From: Pelagimonas phthalicica | GTDB lineage: Bacteria; Pseudomonadota; Alphaproteobacteria; Rhodobacterales; Rhodobacteraceae | Assembly: GCF_004364805.1 (NCBI RefSeq) | Contig: NZ_SOAP01000002.1 | Coordinates: 1,488,001-1,552,000, forward strand | Length of the DNA stretch: 64,000 nucleotides | Direction of reading: 5' to 3' | In this document: positions 55,421 through 63,552 of the stretch, in pieces | Layout of the letters: each line of letters starts with the position of its first letter | Position numbering within the stretch: the first letter of the stretch is position 1 | Notes under the pieces: model-generated | The model's input: only the letters and a program-made list of their open reading frames with translations | Databases searched by the model: none | Told to the model about the DNA's origin: nothing | Made by a program: the position numbers and the translations under genes

Positions 55421-56638
55421 TCACATCATATTGGCGCCAGGGGCCTTGACCAGCCCGTCACCGCGATCGGCAATATCCACGCCAGCGGCAAAGACCGTGC
55501 GATCCGCCGTGGCGCGCATCCGTGCTTTGACACCGTCCGCACTCAGCGGAACCGGGGTGCCCGACAAGGCCTGCCACCACAAAGCAGCAACCCCGGCCAC
55601 ATGCGGACAGGCCATCGACGTGCCGTTAAAGGCCACCGTGCCCCCACCGACCGCCGCCGATTCGACATTGACGCCGGGGGCGGACAGGATCGGATTGGTG
55701 TTGGAGAACCCCGCCACCGTCAGCCCATTGCCACCCTGCTGCAACGCCCCGACCGAGACCACGCCCACCGCCGCACTGGGCAGCGAGGCGCTCACCTCGA
55801 AATTCGGGTTCTGGTCGCGACGGGATTCATTGCCCGAGGCCGCCACAACCACCGTGCCGCCATCAAACTGCGCCATGGCGCGGAACATATCCATCAGCGC
55901 ATCAAAGGCGCGCAGATTGGCGCGATAGGCCTCAAGCCCGGCTGAGGCCGCGAGGTCCTTGGGCCAGCCCGCATCGATCATCCGTTCGACCATGCCGGGA
56001 AAGTCAAAGCCCAGCGACATGGAGATCACCTTGGCCCCGCCCTGCTGCGCCCATTGCATGCCCGCAAACAGCATTTCAGAGCTGCCGCCACCGCTATCGG
56101 CCAGCACTTTGCCGATCATCGCATCAGTCACGCCGGTGGCGACCCCAATGCGTTTTCCACCGGTATCACGGCCAAAAACCGTTCCGGCGCAATGGGTTCC
56201 ATGCCCTTGCCCATCTGGCGTATCGTCCGGCCCGCCGGTGAAATTCTTCATATCCAGAGTGACGCCGGCGAAGGCCTCGTGATTTGGGTCGATCCCGGTA
56301 TCCAACACCGCAACCTTGACCCCCGACCCGTCAAAGGGGCTGTCAACGGCCCCGACTTCGGCCACACCCCAGGTGGCATTCGCGGCATCGGCGCTTTGCC
56401 CTGCCATCGGTTCGATCAGCTTGGTCGGCATCGGCGCGGCCACAGCGCGCACCGCCGGGTCACGCCCCAGATCGCGCATATCGGCTTTGGACACATCCTC
56501 GATAGAGAGCGATGGCGCGGGCGGGTCCCCTGCGCCAAGCCCCGACATCGGCGCGCTTGGCCCCATGCCAAAGGTGAACGGGTCGCCCCCCTGCGGGCGG
56601 CCAAAATTCTCATCCCTCAAAATGATCAACTTGCTCAT
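55421..56638 (-). CDS. S8 family serine peptidase (subtilase)
   Basis: The product has 405 residues from the ATG at 56638, with AGGAGG upstream. The catalytic triad is complete: Asp113 in VLDTGID, His146 in GHGTHCAG, Ser341 in NGTSMACPHVAG. The oxyanion Asn lies in AASGNES. Residues 1-100 are a Pro/Ala-rich region with no Sec or Tat signal, so it may be cytoplasmic or exported by another route. It sits between hom and glpX in a neighbourhood otherwise typical of the family. Target unknown. Confidence 0.88.
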   Translation of the reverse strand: MSKLIILRDENFGRPQGGDPFTFGMGPSAPMSGLGAGDPPAPSLSIEDVSKADMRDLGRDPAVRAVAAPMPTKLIEPMAGQSADAANATWGVAEVGAVDSPFDGSGVKVAVLDTGIDPNHEAFAGVTLDMKNFTGGPDDTPDGQGHGTHCAGTVFGRDTGGKRIGVATGVTDAMIGKVLADSGGGSSEMLFAGMQWAQQGGAKVISMSLGFDFPGMVERMIDAGWPKDLAASAGLEAYRANLRAFDALMDMFRAMAQFDGGTVVVAASGNESRRDQNPNFEVSASLPSAAVGVVSVGALQQGGNGLTVAGFSNTNPILSAPGVNVESAAVGGGTVAFNGTSMACPHVAGVAALWWQALSGTPVPLSADGVKARMRATADRTVFAAGVDIADRGDGLVKAPGANMM

Positions 56639-56791
56639 GGCAAGACCTCCTGAAAATGGTTTGGTCAAATCAGCGCACGTAATAAGTGCACAACCCCACC
56701 ATACCACATCTCAGGACTGAAGCGCCTGTCGCGCCCTCTCAGCGATCCAAGTGAGCAGTTTCTTGCCCGCTGCATCGCGGCACGCGCCCCC

Positions 56792-56833
56792 AAATTCCGT
56801 CCACGGAATTTGCAAATTCCATCAATGGAATTT
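56792..56833 (+). repeat. 42-bp double palindrome, copy 3
   Basis: P1 (56792-56811) has centre GTCCAC, P2 (56814-56833) has centre ATCAAT; arms AAATTCC/GGAATTT and the GC spacer are unchanged. It lies between hom and the subtilase gene, 41 bases beyond the hom stop. Confidence 0.9.
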
Positions 56834-56873
56834 GGACCCGCCCGCGGCCAGCGCTGCGGGTCCTAACACATGT

Positions 56874-58172
56874 TCAGACTTCTTCGATGCGCAGCGCAAC
56901 GGGTGCGCCACTGACGACTCCGGTCTCTGGCAAGGCCCCCAGCGCATCATCCAGCGCCGCGCGCGTCGTCTTATGCGTGACGATCAGCACCGGCGCAGTG
57001 GCATCATCATGGCTGTATTGGCGCATGCGGTCAATGCTGACCCCCGCCTCGCCCAGCGCTGCGGCAACCTTGGCCATGGCACCCGGCTTATCCTCCAGCG
57101 ACATGCGCAGATAATACGGGGCCGCCACGGTGGCCTTGGCCGGTTTCGCCGCCACCAGGCTGGTGGCCGGCTGGCCAAAGGTGCTCATCCGCAGGCCACG
57201 CGCAATATCCATCACGTCCCCCATGACCGCGCTGGCAGTCGGGCCTTCGCCCGCACCTGCGCCGCGCAGCACAACCTGGCCGACCTGATCCCCTTCGACC
57301 ACCACCATATTGGTGCCGCCTTGCAATTGTCCCAAAGGCGAGGTCGCAGGCACAAGGCACGGCGTCATGGTCTGCTCCAACCCGCGCCCGGTCAGCCGGG
57401 TCACACCCAACAGCTTGATACGGTAGCCCATATCGGCGGCCTGAGTGATATCCTCGATGGTGACACAGCCGATGCCTTCCAGCTCGACCCCGTCAAAATT
57501 CACCTGAGTGCCAAAGGCGATCGAGCTCAGCAGCGACAGTTTGTGCCCCGCATCGATCCCGCCCACATCCAGGTTTGGGTCTGCCTCAAGGTAACCGAGC
57601 CCATCCGCCTCGGCAAAGGCGTCTTCATAGCTCAGCCCCGCATCCTCCATCCGGGTCAGGATGTAGTTACAGGTGCCGTTCATCACGCCCATGATGCGTT
57701 CAATATCATTGCCCGCCAGACCCTCGGTCAGGCTCTTGATGATCGGGATGCCTCCGGCCACCGCCGCCTCAAACCGCAGCACAGCGCCATTGGCCTCGGC
57801 CAGTTCCGCCAATTCCTGCCCATGATGGGCCAGCATCGCCTTATTGGCGGTGACCACATCCTTGCCCGCCTTCAGCGCCGCTTCGGTCGCCGCCTTGGCC
57901 GGACCATCGCTGCCGCCCATCAGCTCGACAAACACATCCACATCATCGCGGGTCGCCAGCGCCACCGGATCATCTTCCCAGGCATAATCACTCAGCGCCA
58001 CGCCGCGATCCTTGTCCCGGTTGCGTGCCGAAACCGCCACGATCTCAACCTTACGCCCCGAGCGCTGCGCCAGCACATTGGCCTTTTGGCGCACAATCTT
58101 GATCACACCCGCGCCCACGGTCCCCAGACCGGCAATCCCTAGACGCAATGAGGTTTGCTGCGGATCGGACAT
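56874..58172 (-). CDS. hom: Homoserine dehydrogenase
   Basis: The product has 432 residues from the ATG at 58172. It reduces aspartate semialdehyde to homoserine with NAD(P)H, on the way to threonine and methionine. Domains: Rossmann GLGTVG at 15-20, catalytic region with GTCNYILTRMEDAGLSYEDAFAEADGLGYLEADPNLDVGGIDAGHKL, and a C-terminal ACT domain (about 345-430; YYLRMSLEDKPGAMAKVAAALGEAGVSIDRM) that senses threonine. It is not fused to aspartokinase. The following genes on this strand are the subtilase, the ceramidase-like gene and glpX. Confidence 0.97.
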   Translation of the reverse strand: MSDPQQTSLRLGIAGLGTVGAGVIKIVRQKANVLAQRSGRKVEIVAVSARNRDKDRGVALSDYAWEDDPVALATRDDVDVFVELMGGSDGPAKAATEAALKAGKDVVTANKAMLAHHGQELAELAEANGAVLRFEAAVAGGIPIIKSLTEGLAGNDIERIMGVMNGTCNYILTRMEDAGLSYEDAFAEADGLGYLEADPNLDVGGIDAGHKLSLLSSIAFGTQVNFDGVELEGIGCVTIEDITQAADMGYRIKLLGVTRLTGRGLEQTMTPCLVPATSPLGQLQGGTNMVVVEGDQVGQVVLRGAGAGEGPTASAVMGDVMDIARGLRMSTFGQPATSLVAAKPAKATVAAPYYLRMSLEDKPGAMAKVAAALGEAGVSIDRMRQYSHDDATAPVLIVTHKTTRAALDDALGALPETGVVSGAPVALRIEEV

Positions 58173-58306
58173 GTCAAAGGCTCCTTCAAGACTGTGGTCG
58201 CGCGGCTGCGCACGGCTCTTCTGCCGCCTTAGCCCTCCTCGCGCCCATCTGCAACGGGTCACATGCCACACTGGCCCAAATTACCAGATCAAACGGCTGG
58301 TATCGC

Positions 58307-58630
58307 CTATTGCGCCCGCAACTCAGCCGCCTTCTGACGCAAGCGCGCCACACGCCGTTCAATCCCCGGTCCCGGGCCAACCCGCGCCGCCCGCAGCCGT
58401 GCCGCCCGTGCCCGCAACCCGCTGGTGCGCCCTTCGACCCGCGCGACCACCTCAACCGTGGCCGTCGGCTCTGGCCCGGTCAAGAGCTGCTCCAGCGGCA
58501 CCAGTCGCGGATACTGCGCCTCAGCCACGCCCGGCGTCTCGCCCGCCTCCAGCTCTGGAAATTGCGCGCACCCGGCCAGCGCAAGCATCACCAGCCCCGC
58601 CATGCCACCGATATGTTTCACCAAACCCAT
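58307..58630 (-). CDS. Small lipoprotein
   Basis: The product has 107 residues from the ATG at 58630. The signal ends with lipobox LALAGC (Cys near residue 21). The mature part is Arg/Ala-rich and predicted helical (RVEGRTSGLRARAARLRAARV and VARLRQKAAELRAQ), likely a coiled coil. No family recognised. It lies upstream of hom on the same strand, with a 134-base gap. Confidence 0.6.
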   Translation of the reverse strand: MGLVKHIGGMAGLVMLALAGCAQFPELEAGETPGVAEAQYPRLVPLEQLLTGPEPTATVEVVARVEGRTSGLRARAARLRAARVGPGPGIERRVARLRQKAAELRAQ

Positions 58631-58735
58631 ATCCCCGTTCTGCCGCAAGCGCGCTGCCCCCGCAACACCCTATCCCGCTGCCCTGCCAGAACCTGCTCAA
58701 ACCACCTGCCTATTCCGGCCCCCAATCCTCTTGCC

Positions 58736-58751
58736 CTGAACACCCGTTCAG
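58736..58751. promoter_or_regulatory. Palindrome upstream of the TetR gene
   Basis: CTGAAC-ACCC-GTTCAG has perfect 6-base arms, 14 bases before the TetR ATG. The shape fits an operator for a TetR dimer and so suggests autorepression. Confidence 0.5.
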
Positions 58752-58764
58752 TTACAAATACCCC

Positions 58765-59352
58765 ATGGCACGTACCCAAGGTTCCCATTCCGAAATCACC
58801 GGCCCGCGCATCCGCGCCGCCGCCCTCAAGCTGTTTGCCGCCCATGGCTATGCTGCCGTCTCCATGCGCCAGATCGCGCGCGAAGTCGGGCTCCAGGCCG
58901 GGGCGCTCTACAATTACACCCCTGACAAACAGGACCTGCTGTTTTCCCTGATGAAGGCCCATATGGACGAGCTGCTCTCGGCCTGTGCAAGCCACGTCAC
59001 CAGCGGCGATGCCACCACGCGGCTGCGCAATTTTGTCGATTTCCACATCCAGTTCCATATGGGCCGGGCGGATGAGATCTTTATCGCCTATATGGAGCTG
59101 CGCAATCTCAGCCCCGAAAATTTCGAAACCATCGAAGCCCTGCGCCGCGCCTACGAAGACACGCTCGGTGCCATTCTCGAGGCTGGGCTGACCGAAGGCG
59201 TCTTTGACGTGCCAGACCCCAAAGTCACCACCCGCGCCCTGATCGCCATGCTGACAGGCATCACCACCTGGTACCGCCCCGACGGATACCTGTCCCCCGC
59301 CGATGTCTCCGAGATCTACTGGAACATGACCCGCAAGGCGGTGGGGGTTTGA
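58765..59352 (+). CDS. TetR/AcrR family regulator
   Basis: The product has 195 residues from the ATG at 58765; the long upstream frame is antisense to hom and not real. The HTH covers about residues 15-60 (IRAAALKLFAAHGYAAVSMRQIAREVGLQAGALYNYTPDKQDLLF). The C-terminal ligand domain includes VDFHIQFHMGRADEIFIAYMELRNLSPENFETI and a final GITTWYRPDGYLSPADVSEIY, a form seen in regulators of fatty-acid or aromatic CoA metabolism. The effector is unknown. A palindrome directly upstream may be its own site. Confidence 0.87.
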   Translation: MARTQGSHSEITGPRIRAAALKLFAAHGYAAVSMRQIAREVGLQAGALYNYTPDKQDLLFSLMKAHMDELLSACASHVTSGDATTRLRNFVDFHIQFHMGRADEIFIAYMELRNLSPENFETIEALRRAYEDTLGAILEAGLTEGVFDVPDPKVTTRALIAMLTGITTWYRPDGYLSPADVSEIYWNMTRKAVGV

Positions 59353-59839
59353 GGGGAAGTGTCTGTGATGCGCAGGGAGCTGACATTGCAACGTCATATG
59401 ACGAGCGAGGAGACTGCAGGTCACAGTATTCCACGAACCAACGACTATTAAAAGGTTTTACCACCTAGGAAAGAAACTCCGCGCTACGACACCCTCGGCG
59501 AAATGAATACAATTACCAAACCTTCGATGTGGCGCAAATATGGGGCTTTTGCGGTGACAACAGAAGGTTGACTGAGCCACTGTAGATTTGGCTCCTACTC
59601 CTCTTGACACGAATAGTCTGTCCATCTGCCCTAGCAACGAAACTATATAGGCCTCACACCGGTATACATTAGGTCTTGGGCAAAGAGCTTGCCCAAAGGT
59701 ATCCGAGAATTCGGTTGCAAAACAACACCCTAAACGATAGTATTCCAGGGTGGACAGTGCGCCCAAGGGACACGAAAACCAAAGTGGTTTCACCCTGTCG
59801 ATGTATTGTTTGTTATAATGAAGAATCTGGAGTTATAAA
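59353..59839. other. AT-richer intergenic region, left edge of the orphan segment
   Basis: The 487 bases hold no convincing gene. TTGGGCAA-AGAGC-TTGCCCAA (59676-59696) is a perfect 8-base hairpin without a T run. Base composition drops clearly compared with the TetR gene, marking the start of probably acquired DNA. Confidence 0.5.
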
Positions 59840-60616
59840 TTGAAAGCCTATCGACTTGCGAAATTCTCTGTTATTTCAACCTTTAGTGTTCTTTTTGAGA
59901 TATCCGAAGTCGACCACGCCGAGGCTCAAGGCCTGAACGCCGTGGAACTCAGCCTGAGCCAAGGCAACGACTCTCTACAGGACGATGAATACAGTTTTAC
60001 TCGATATAGCTTTGCAGCGGAAATGGGCGTTTTACAAGACCTGTCGATCCAATATGAATTGGAAAGAACCGACACGAAGCGGTTCATTATAAATACAACG
60101 GATGTTGACATTAAACACACCGTCCACTTCATCTACAATATAAGCCCTTCATCCAAAGCTGGTTTTTATCTAGGATCAATAGATAAAGACCGCCGTGGAG
60201 ACGGGCGCTTCGCTGGCCTAGAGTATCGAAAGGATTTTGCGAGGACCTCGATTGAATTATTTGCGGAATCAGGAACTAATACCGACTTTGACTTTGACCT
60301 TCAGAGTGCCGGCGCAGAAGTTTTTGTTAAGCTTAACTCAAACGGGAAAATCGGCGCATCGTATTCATCAAGCCAAACCAAACATGAAAAGGGCACTTTT
60401 CGTTCGAACCAGGATTCGTTTGGGCTGAGCTTTGAGTATGATTTTGCCCGAAACTTGACGTCATTTGCGCGAATTCAAAGAGACATCTATAGCGAATCCA
60501 CCTCAAGATATTCCGCACGCGATCTGGAAACATCAATTGAAGCGGGTATTGTTTTTACATTGGATCGCAATCGAGGGGTCAGCTTTGGTCGCCGTGCTCC
60601 AAGCATTTGGCAATAG
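59840..60616 (+). CDS. Probable outer-membrane beta-barrel protein (orphan)
   Basis: The product has 258 residues from a TTG at 59840 with GGAG 8 bases upstream. The N terminus is hydrophobic and ends in EAQG, a plausible though unusual signal peptide. Alternating strands follow (LSIQYELERTDTKRFIINTT, KAGFYLGSIDKDRRGDG, KIGASYSSSQTKHEKG, SFGLSFEYDFARNLTSFARIQRDIY, EAGIVFTLDRN), which is porin-like. No family recognised. Codon use is AT-richer than neighbours, suggesting transfer. Confidence 0.5.
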   Translation: MKAYRLAKFSVISTFSVLFEISEVDHAEAQGLNAVELSLSQGNDSLQDDEYSFTRYSFAAEMGVLQDLSIQYELERTDTKRFIINTTDVDIKHTVHFIYNISPSSKAGFYLGSIDKDRRGDGRFAGLEYRKDFARTSIELFAESGTNTDFDFDLQSAGAEVFVKLNSNGKIGASYSSSQTKHEKGTFRSNQDSFGLSFEYDFARNLTSFARIQRDIYSESTSRYSARDLETSIEAGIVFTLDRNRGVSFGRRAPSIWQ

Positions 60617-60942
60617 TTTATTTTGCCTTGTTTCCACTACAGAACAATTTAAAGGCGCTGGCACAAAACCAACGACTTTGTGCCAATCACAGCGAACTCG
60701 CCTGAGAATTTGACGCTGTCTGCGATGGCACAAGCGGAGGCGACTCTTGCTTGGTGGAGAAGTCAGCGGTCTCCAAGAAAACGTTGACTTCTCCCAATTG
60801 CGACAAAACGTTATTACAAACGTAAACGACCTACCGAATGATGAAGGCAAAGAGTTTACCCGAAAAGTTGTACACAGAACTGCAACGCGCAAGGGAGTTT
60901 TTATAGCATTGGGGCAAAACGCGCAGAGGACTTGACTGAATA
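60617..60942. other. Gap with possible gene remnant
   Basis: A short ATG frame from 60725 (MAQAEATLAWWRSQRSPRKR) is followed, one frame over, by a 62-codon frame from 60747 (TTG) to 60935 that ends 7 bases before the next gene's ATG. The pair could be a frameshifted small gene. Neither half matches a known family, so it may equally be chance. Confidence 0.3.
60747..60935 (+). CDS. Doubtful small ORF (possible remnant)
   Basis: This frame of 62 codons with a TTG start encodes a polar protein (ENVDFSQLRQNVITNVNDLPNDEGKEF and a basic end). No ribosome site is clear. Its close approach to the next gene is the only hint of function. Confidence 0.2.
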   Translation: MLGGEVSGLQENVDFSQLRQNVITNVNDLPNDEGKEFTRKVVHRTATRKGVFIALGQNAQRT

Positions 60943-61413
60943 ATGTCTAGGGATCGTGGTTCAATAACAGTTAAACTAAAGGGAATGACCGCCTACGACA
61001 TCTCACGGTTACTGTTGCGCAATCTACTTTCGAACGGCTGGATACACGAGGACGGTGATCACCAAGAGCAAGGGGTTCTTTTATCGTTTTCAGACTTCAA
61101 TTTCCGGGCAAACAACCACACAAGCGAGGAACTCGATGAACTTTTTTCCCAGCCCCCCGACGCGGGGCAAGGCATATCTCTTTTCGCCCCATTTCCCAAA
61201 GACGATCTAACCTTTGAATTCACAGTTCAAGATGAACACTTGCTGATCGTTTTTCCTGATGGGGTTGACGATGTGCCTGGTCTTCAGTTTGTCGACCTCA
61301 ACAAATATCTCACCGAAATTCAGGAGTTGATCTTCCTGTCGTTCGGCTCTCATACTCTTGAGTTCAACATTTATGTCGACAGAAATGTCAAAGAACGACA
61401 TCAGCCAATTTAA
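60943..61413 (+). CDS. Orphan protein of unknown function
   Basis: This soluble 156-residue protein has an N-terminal basic stretch (RGSITVKLKGMTAYDISRLLLRNLLSNGWIHEDG), acidic middle (TSEELDELFSQPPDAGQGISLF) and mixed strands (LTFEFTVQDEHLLIVFPDGVDDVPGLQFVDLNKYL). No family recognised. AT-richer than the core genes. No mobile element or integrase is adjacent, so it is an orphan rather than part of a recognisable island. Confidence 0.5.
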   Translation: MSRDRGSITVKLKGMTAYDISRLLLRNLLSNGWIHEDGDHQEQGVLLSFSDFNFRANNHTSEELDELFSQPPDAGQGISLFAPFPKDDLTFEFTVQDEHLLIVFPDGVDDVPGLQFVDLNKYLTEIQELIFLSFGSHTLEFNIYVDRNVKERHQPI

Positions 61414-61954
61414 ATAGGCGACAGCGTACCTTCCGCCCCGATTAAGGGACAAGCTTAACACTCTCTAACAAAACCTTACCCATTTCCCCACCTCAAAGAG
61501 CCTGCAATCCAGCCTCCCCCACCCAATCTCTCCGAAACTCGGGCAGAATCGGACAGATTGCCTGGCGGGCTTGATCCGGGGCCCCGGATTGCGGGGGGAA
61601 ATAGCGGGGGCAATCCCCCCAAACGCGAGGCCTTTTGTACAGATTGCCCCGTTGCGGATCGACCGAGCGGCCCGTTAACCCCACCGCCCGGTGTTGCAAC
61701 CCGTTTTGCACGAAGCCGCGGAAATTGTGCAATCAAACTGACCACTGGACAAGTGAAAGAGCAGACGGACACCTCTGGTCTGGACTTCCCAATGTGGGGA
61801 TGCCCACCTTGATCGCCGTGATCGCAATTTCGGTGGGCGTTGGTTCAAACGACTAGGGTCAGGCCTTTAACCTGACTCATCAAGCGACACGAACGTCCCG
61901 AGAGCGCCAAATGCGTGGCAGGGTATTCGTGTCGCAAGTTTAAGGTCGGGCGAT
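61414..61954. other. Gap with GC-rich palindrome, right edge of the orphan segment
   Basis: The 541 bases show no gene I can support; the reading frames here are low-complexity. ATCCGGGGCCCCGGAT (61574-61589) is a perfect 16-base palindrome. Near 61852 GACTAGGGTCAGG resembles the end of the TA-flanked MITE for about 10 bases, but no partner end was found. Confidence 0.5.
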
Positions 61955-62809
61955 CTATGCGCTCGCTTTTTTGGCCGGGGTTTTGTCAATGCGCTTTTGG
62001 TAAGACCTCATCGCATTCTCAATCAGAAAGCCAAAAAGATAGACAGGCCATGACCTTGGAATCAAACGATTCTCCCAGGCATAGGCCTTGTTCAGCATGC
62101 CGGACACGACACTCATTTTTCGGCCCAGATTTCTCAGCCCAACGCGCGCGACGCGTCTTGGGTTTTGTGCGACCATTGGCAAAAGGGCCGCGTTCATCTT
62201 CAACCCGTCAGCGAAAGGTGTCGCGGTCAGGCCCGGAGACAGCGTCAGAACGTCAATGCCCTGCTTGCTCATCTCCACCGTCAATGCTTCTCCCAGGGTA
62301 AGTACATAAGCCTTTGTCGCCGCATAAACCGCAAAGTTAGGCGTGCCCTGATAAGCAAACAGACTTGATACAAGAATAATGCCTGCCCGCTTCCTACCAG
62401 GCGTCTGCTCCGCAGCCATCGCCGTACCAAACAGGTGGGCAAGTTCGCTTGGAGCATCCACATTCAATCGGATCATTCGACGGAGATCGGTATAGTCCTT
62501 CTCAAGGAAAGGCCCCATTTCGTCGATACCTGCACTGGCAATCAGGAGACCAACGTCAAGGTCTTCAACCTGCGCATGCAGCGCAGCTGCGGCCCCCTCC
62601 TGGACCAGGTCCAGAGCAATCACACGTGTTTGGATATCGTGCTGCAACACCAACTCATGTGACAGTTGATCAAGGGCATCCTGGTTCCTGGCCACAAGGA
62701 TGAGGTCGAACTTTTGGGCCGCAAGTTCACGGGCCATTTCCTTGCCAATGCCAGAGGACGCTCCCGTTACCAGGGCCCACCCATCATAGGTTTTCTTCAA
62801 ATTTCGCAT
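61955..62809 (-). CDS. Short-chain dehydrogenase/reductase
   Basis: This 284-residue classical SDR has the cofactor loop TGASSGIG (15-22), followed by a substitution of the usual NAG motif by IASAG. The active-site Ser lies in ILVSSLFAYQ and the Tyr-Lys pair in YAATKAY. The C terminus has a hydrophobic, basic tail (PVYLFGFLIENAMRSYQKRIDK), perhaps membrane-associated, as in ketoreductases of lipid metabolism. Substrate unknown. It is the third gene of a probable operon with the azoreductase and hydrolase. Confidence 0.88.
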   Translation of the reverse strand: MRNLKKTYDGWALVTGASSGIGKEMARELAAQKFDLILVARNQDALDQLSHELVLQHDIQTRVIALDLVQEGAAAALHAQVEDLDVGLLIASAGIDEMGPFLEKDYTDLRRMIRLNVDAPSELAHLFGTAMAAEQTPGRKRAGIILVSSLFAYQGTPNFAVYAATKAYVLTLGEALTVEMSKQGIDVLTLSPGLTATPFADGLKMNAALLPMVAQNPRRVARVGLRNLGRKMSVVSGMLNKAYAWENRLIPRSWPVYLFGFLIENAMRSYQKRIDKTPAKKASA

Positions 62810-62881
62810 TTTGACTTTCCATTTCTAACGGTCAGCCGACGGGCAAAGAGCGGCTGATGAGGACGAATGAGACAATCGCAA

Positions 62882-63511
62882 TCAGGTGATGTCGCGCGTG
62901 AGGTCGATGGCCTTGGCAATGGCGGCCTCCTGGTCGCGTTCGGGATCTGCCGTCAAAAGAGAGGGTTGGAATCGGACATCTTTCACGTCCTTGACGCCGA
63001 CAAAATCCAGCCACCAGGCAAGGTATTCCGATTGGAAATCGCTGCCGTATTTCTTGTCAGCGCCCGGAGCCCAAACTCCGGCAGTATAGAACACCACCGC
63101 CTTTTTGCCCTCAAGAAGTCCGGAATATCCGGCCTCTGGATCAAACCCGAACAGCAGCCCGGGCTGCGTGATAGTATCGATATATTGCTTTAGCTTATAA
63201 GGAACACCTCCGTTCCACATGGGTACGGAAAGGACGTAGATGTCGGCATCCATAAATCGCGACGTGATGGCAACGACTTGATCCCAGGCCGACTGCTGGG
63301 ACGCGCCCATTTCCCCGACACCGAAAAAGGTCATCTTCGCTGCGGCTTTGTCCCCATCAAACTCTGGCAAATCTTCCTTCCAAAGCTCGATGGTGTCGAC
63401 AATGAGAGAAGGGTCTTTACGTGTTGCAGCCTCAAGATAGGCCTGGGCCAATTTGCTGGATTGAGACGCATCACCTCGCGGAGAAGCTACGATATTTAGA
63501 ATTTTCGTCAT
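62882..63511 (-). CDS. FMN-dependent NADH-azoreductase family protein
   Basis: This 209-residue flavodoxin-like oxidoreductase starts ILNIVASPRGDASQSSKLA (FMN phosphate loop) and carries LSVPMWNGGVPYKLKQYID, the family hallmark, and VFYTAGVWAPG. AzoR proteins reduce quinones and azo compounds with NADH. In this context it probably detoxifies quinones (inference). It lies 72 bases before the SDR gene and 41 bases after the hydrolase gene. Confidence 0.88.
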   Translation of the reverse strand: MTKILNIVASPRGDASQSSKLAQAYLEAATRKDPSLIVDTIELWKEDLPEFDGDKAAAKMTFFGVGEMGASQQSAWDQVVAITSRFMDADIYVLSVPMWNGGVPYKLKQYIDTITQPGLLFGFDPEAGYSGLLEGKKAVVFYTAGVWAPGADKKYGSDFQSEYLAWWLDFVGVKDVKDVRFQPSLLTADPERDQEAAIAKAIDLTRDIT

Positions 63512-63552
63512 GGGTTTATCCTCGTGATTTGGGGAAATAGGTGGAGCGGTCG

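Noticed and set aside
61852-61870. GACTAGGGTCAGG resembling a TA-flanked MITE end
   Set aside because: Only about 10 bases match and no opposite end is found nearby.
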